A stretch of DNA of 64,000 nt from Rhopalosiphum padi (Eukaryota > Arthropoda > Insecta > Hemiptera > Aphididae). The stretch covers positions 28,064,652 to 28,128,651 of the forward strand of contig NC_083597.1 in assembly GCF_020882245.1 (NCBI RefSeq), given 5' to 3'. The translations under genes and the position numbers were made by a program. Shown here piece by piece: positions 63,590 through 64,000 of this stretch; position 1 is the first letter of the stretch, and the number at the start of each line of letters is the position of its first letter. The notes beneath the pieces were generated by a model, which saw only the letters and a program-made list of their open reading frames with translations, was not told the DNA's origin and searched no databases.

Positions 63590-64000
63590 CCAGGGGATGT
63601 AATTGTAATAAGCACTCGAGAAGGCCCCTCGTAGTACATATAATTTGTCATTGCGACTTAAACGACTTGGTCTCTTCGAGACCACAAAACAAAAATAAAA
63701 AAAATAAAATAATGTGCATTTATATCCTTCTTTAAGAAAAAAAAAAACAAAAATATACCACTTGTGATATAGTCTCTAATAAACAATGTAATCCTTCTCC
63801 CATTACAGTATTGCCTCCCGCCGTGCCATCGTTACGCGTCCCTTTGCACCACAACCCCTTGAACGGTTTTTGCGTGCTACCTATGTATACTATGATGTAG
63901 ACACGAAGTTCCGCCAGCCCACGCATGCATGTGTGTGTTATTATATTCAAGGAAAGTAATTTAATCGAGTTAAAACCAATAACGACTACAATGTATTGAT
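63590..64000. other. No gene seen
   Basis: A/T-rich with a poly-A near 63737. A minus-strand frame at 63732-63950 has no recognised motif and no splice context. Confidence 0.5.

Noticed and set aside
1..64000. CRISPR arrays, bacterial operons, phage or insertion sequences
   Set aside because: No regularly spaced repeats with unique spacers, no dense coding and no Shine-Dalgarno-led genes; composition and repeats are those of an insect nuclear genome.

Overview
This window looks like nuclear DNA of an aphid (Hemiptera, Aphididae). It is about two-thirds A+T. It is full of ATAATA/TTATTA runs, poly-A and poly-T tracts, (CA)n and (GAC)n microsatellites and the short motif TAGGTA/TACCTA. CpG is abundant outside the transposon-like stretches. 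Two long segments (about 2963-3600 and 21061-21790) match, from memory, dispersed repeats that are very common in aphid genome assemblies. No bacterial or phage gene organisation is present.

The window is gene-poor. I found no protein that I can name, no rRNA, no tRNA, no recognisable insect microRNA and no CRISPR array. Long open frames sit in locally GC-rich DNA, where stops are rare, or run through microsatellites and poly-T tracts, so length alone proves nothing. What can be supported is a set of exon-like segments with good splice signals. On the minus strand these are a start-codon segment at 37134-37161, an internal segment at 23036-23139, another at 16736-16790 and a terminal segment at 7779-7958. 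The first, third and fourth, or the second, third and fourth, are phase-compatible, so one long-intron minus-strand gene is possible. On the plus strand they are 23218-23274, 37504-37626 with 37844-37889, 48435-48674, and a TATA-like/initiator/short-ORF/donor arrangement at 49052-49191. All are low-confidence hypotheses.

Region by region: 1-2960 AT-rich; 2963-3600 aphid repeat; 3840-4620 GC-rich block with an exon-like end; 4.6-10.2 kb AT-rich with the putative terminal exon; 10.2-11.2 kb GC-rich with a TATA/initiator pair; 11.2-18.6 kb mostly AT-rich; 18641-19583 duplicated module carrying two related MITE-like elements; 21.06-21.79 kb second aphid repeat with long inverted arms; 23.0-23.7 kb GC-rich exon-like cluster; 23.7-31.8 kb AT-rich; 31.8-33.5 kb GC-rich; 37.1-38.2 kb divergent exon-like signals; 38.2-48.4 kb AT-rich with transposon-like scraps; 48.4-51.6 kb GC-rich, microsatellite-dense, with the best promoter-like site; 51.6-58.6 kb AT-rich; 58.6-59.6 kb GC-rich; 59.6-64 kb AT-rich with a small membrane-protein-like frame and a possible transposon end.

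The most plausible reading is long introns or intergenic DNA around one or more genes whose main exons lie outside the window or are too short to identify by eye. Transcript alignment would settle this.
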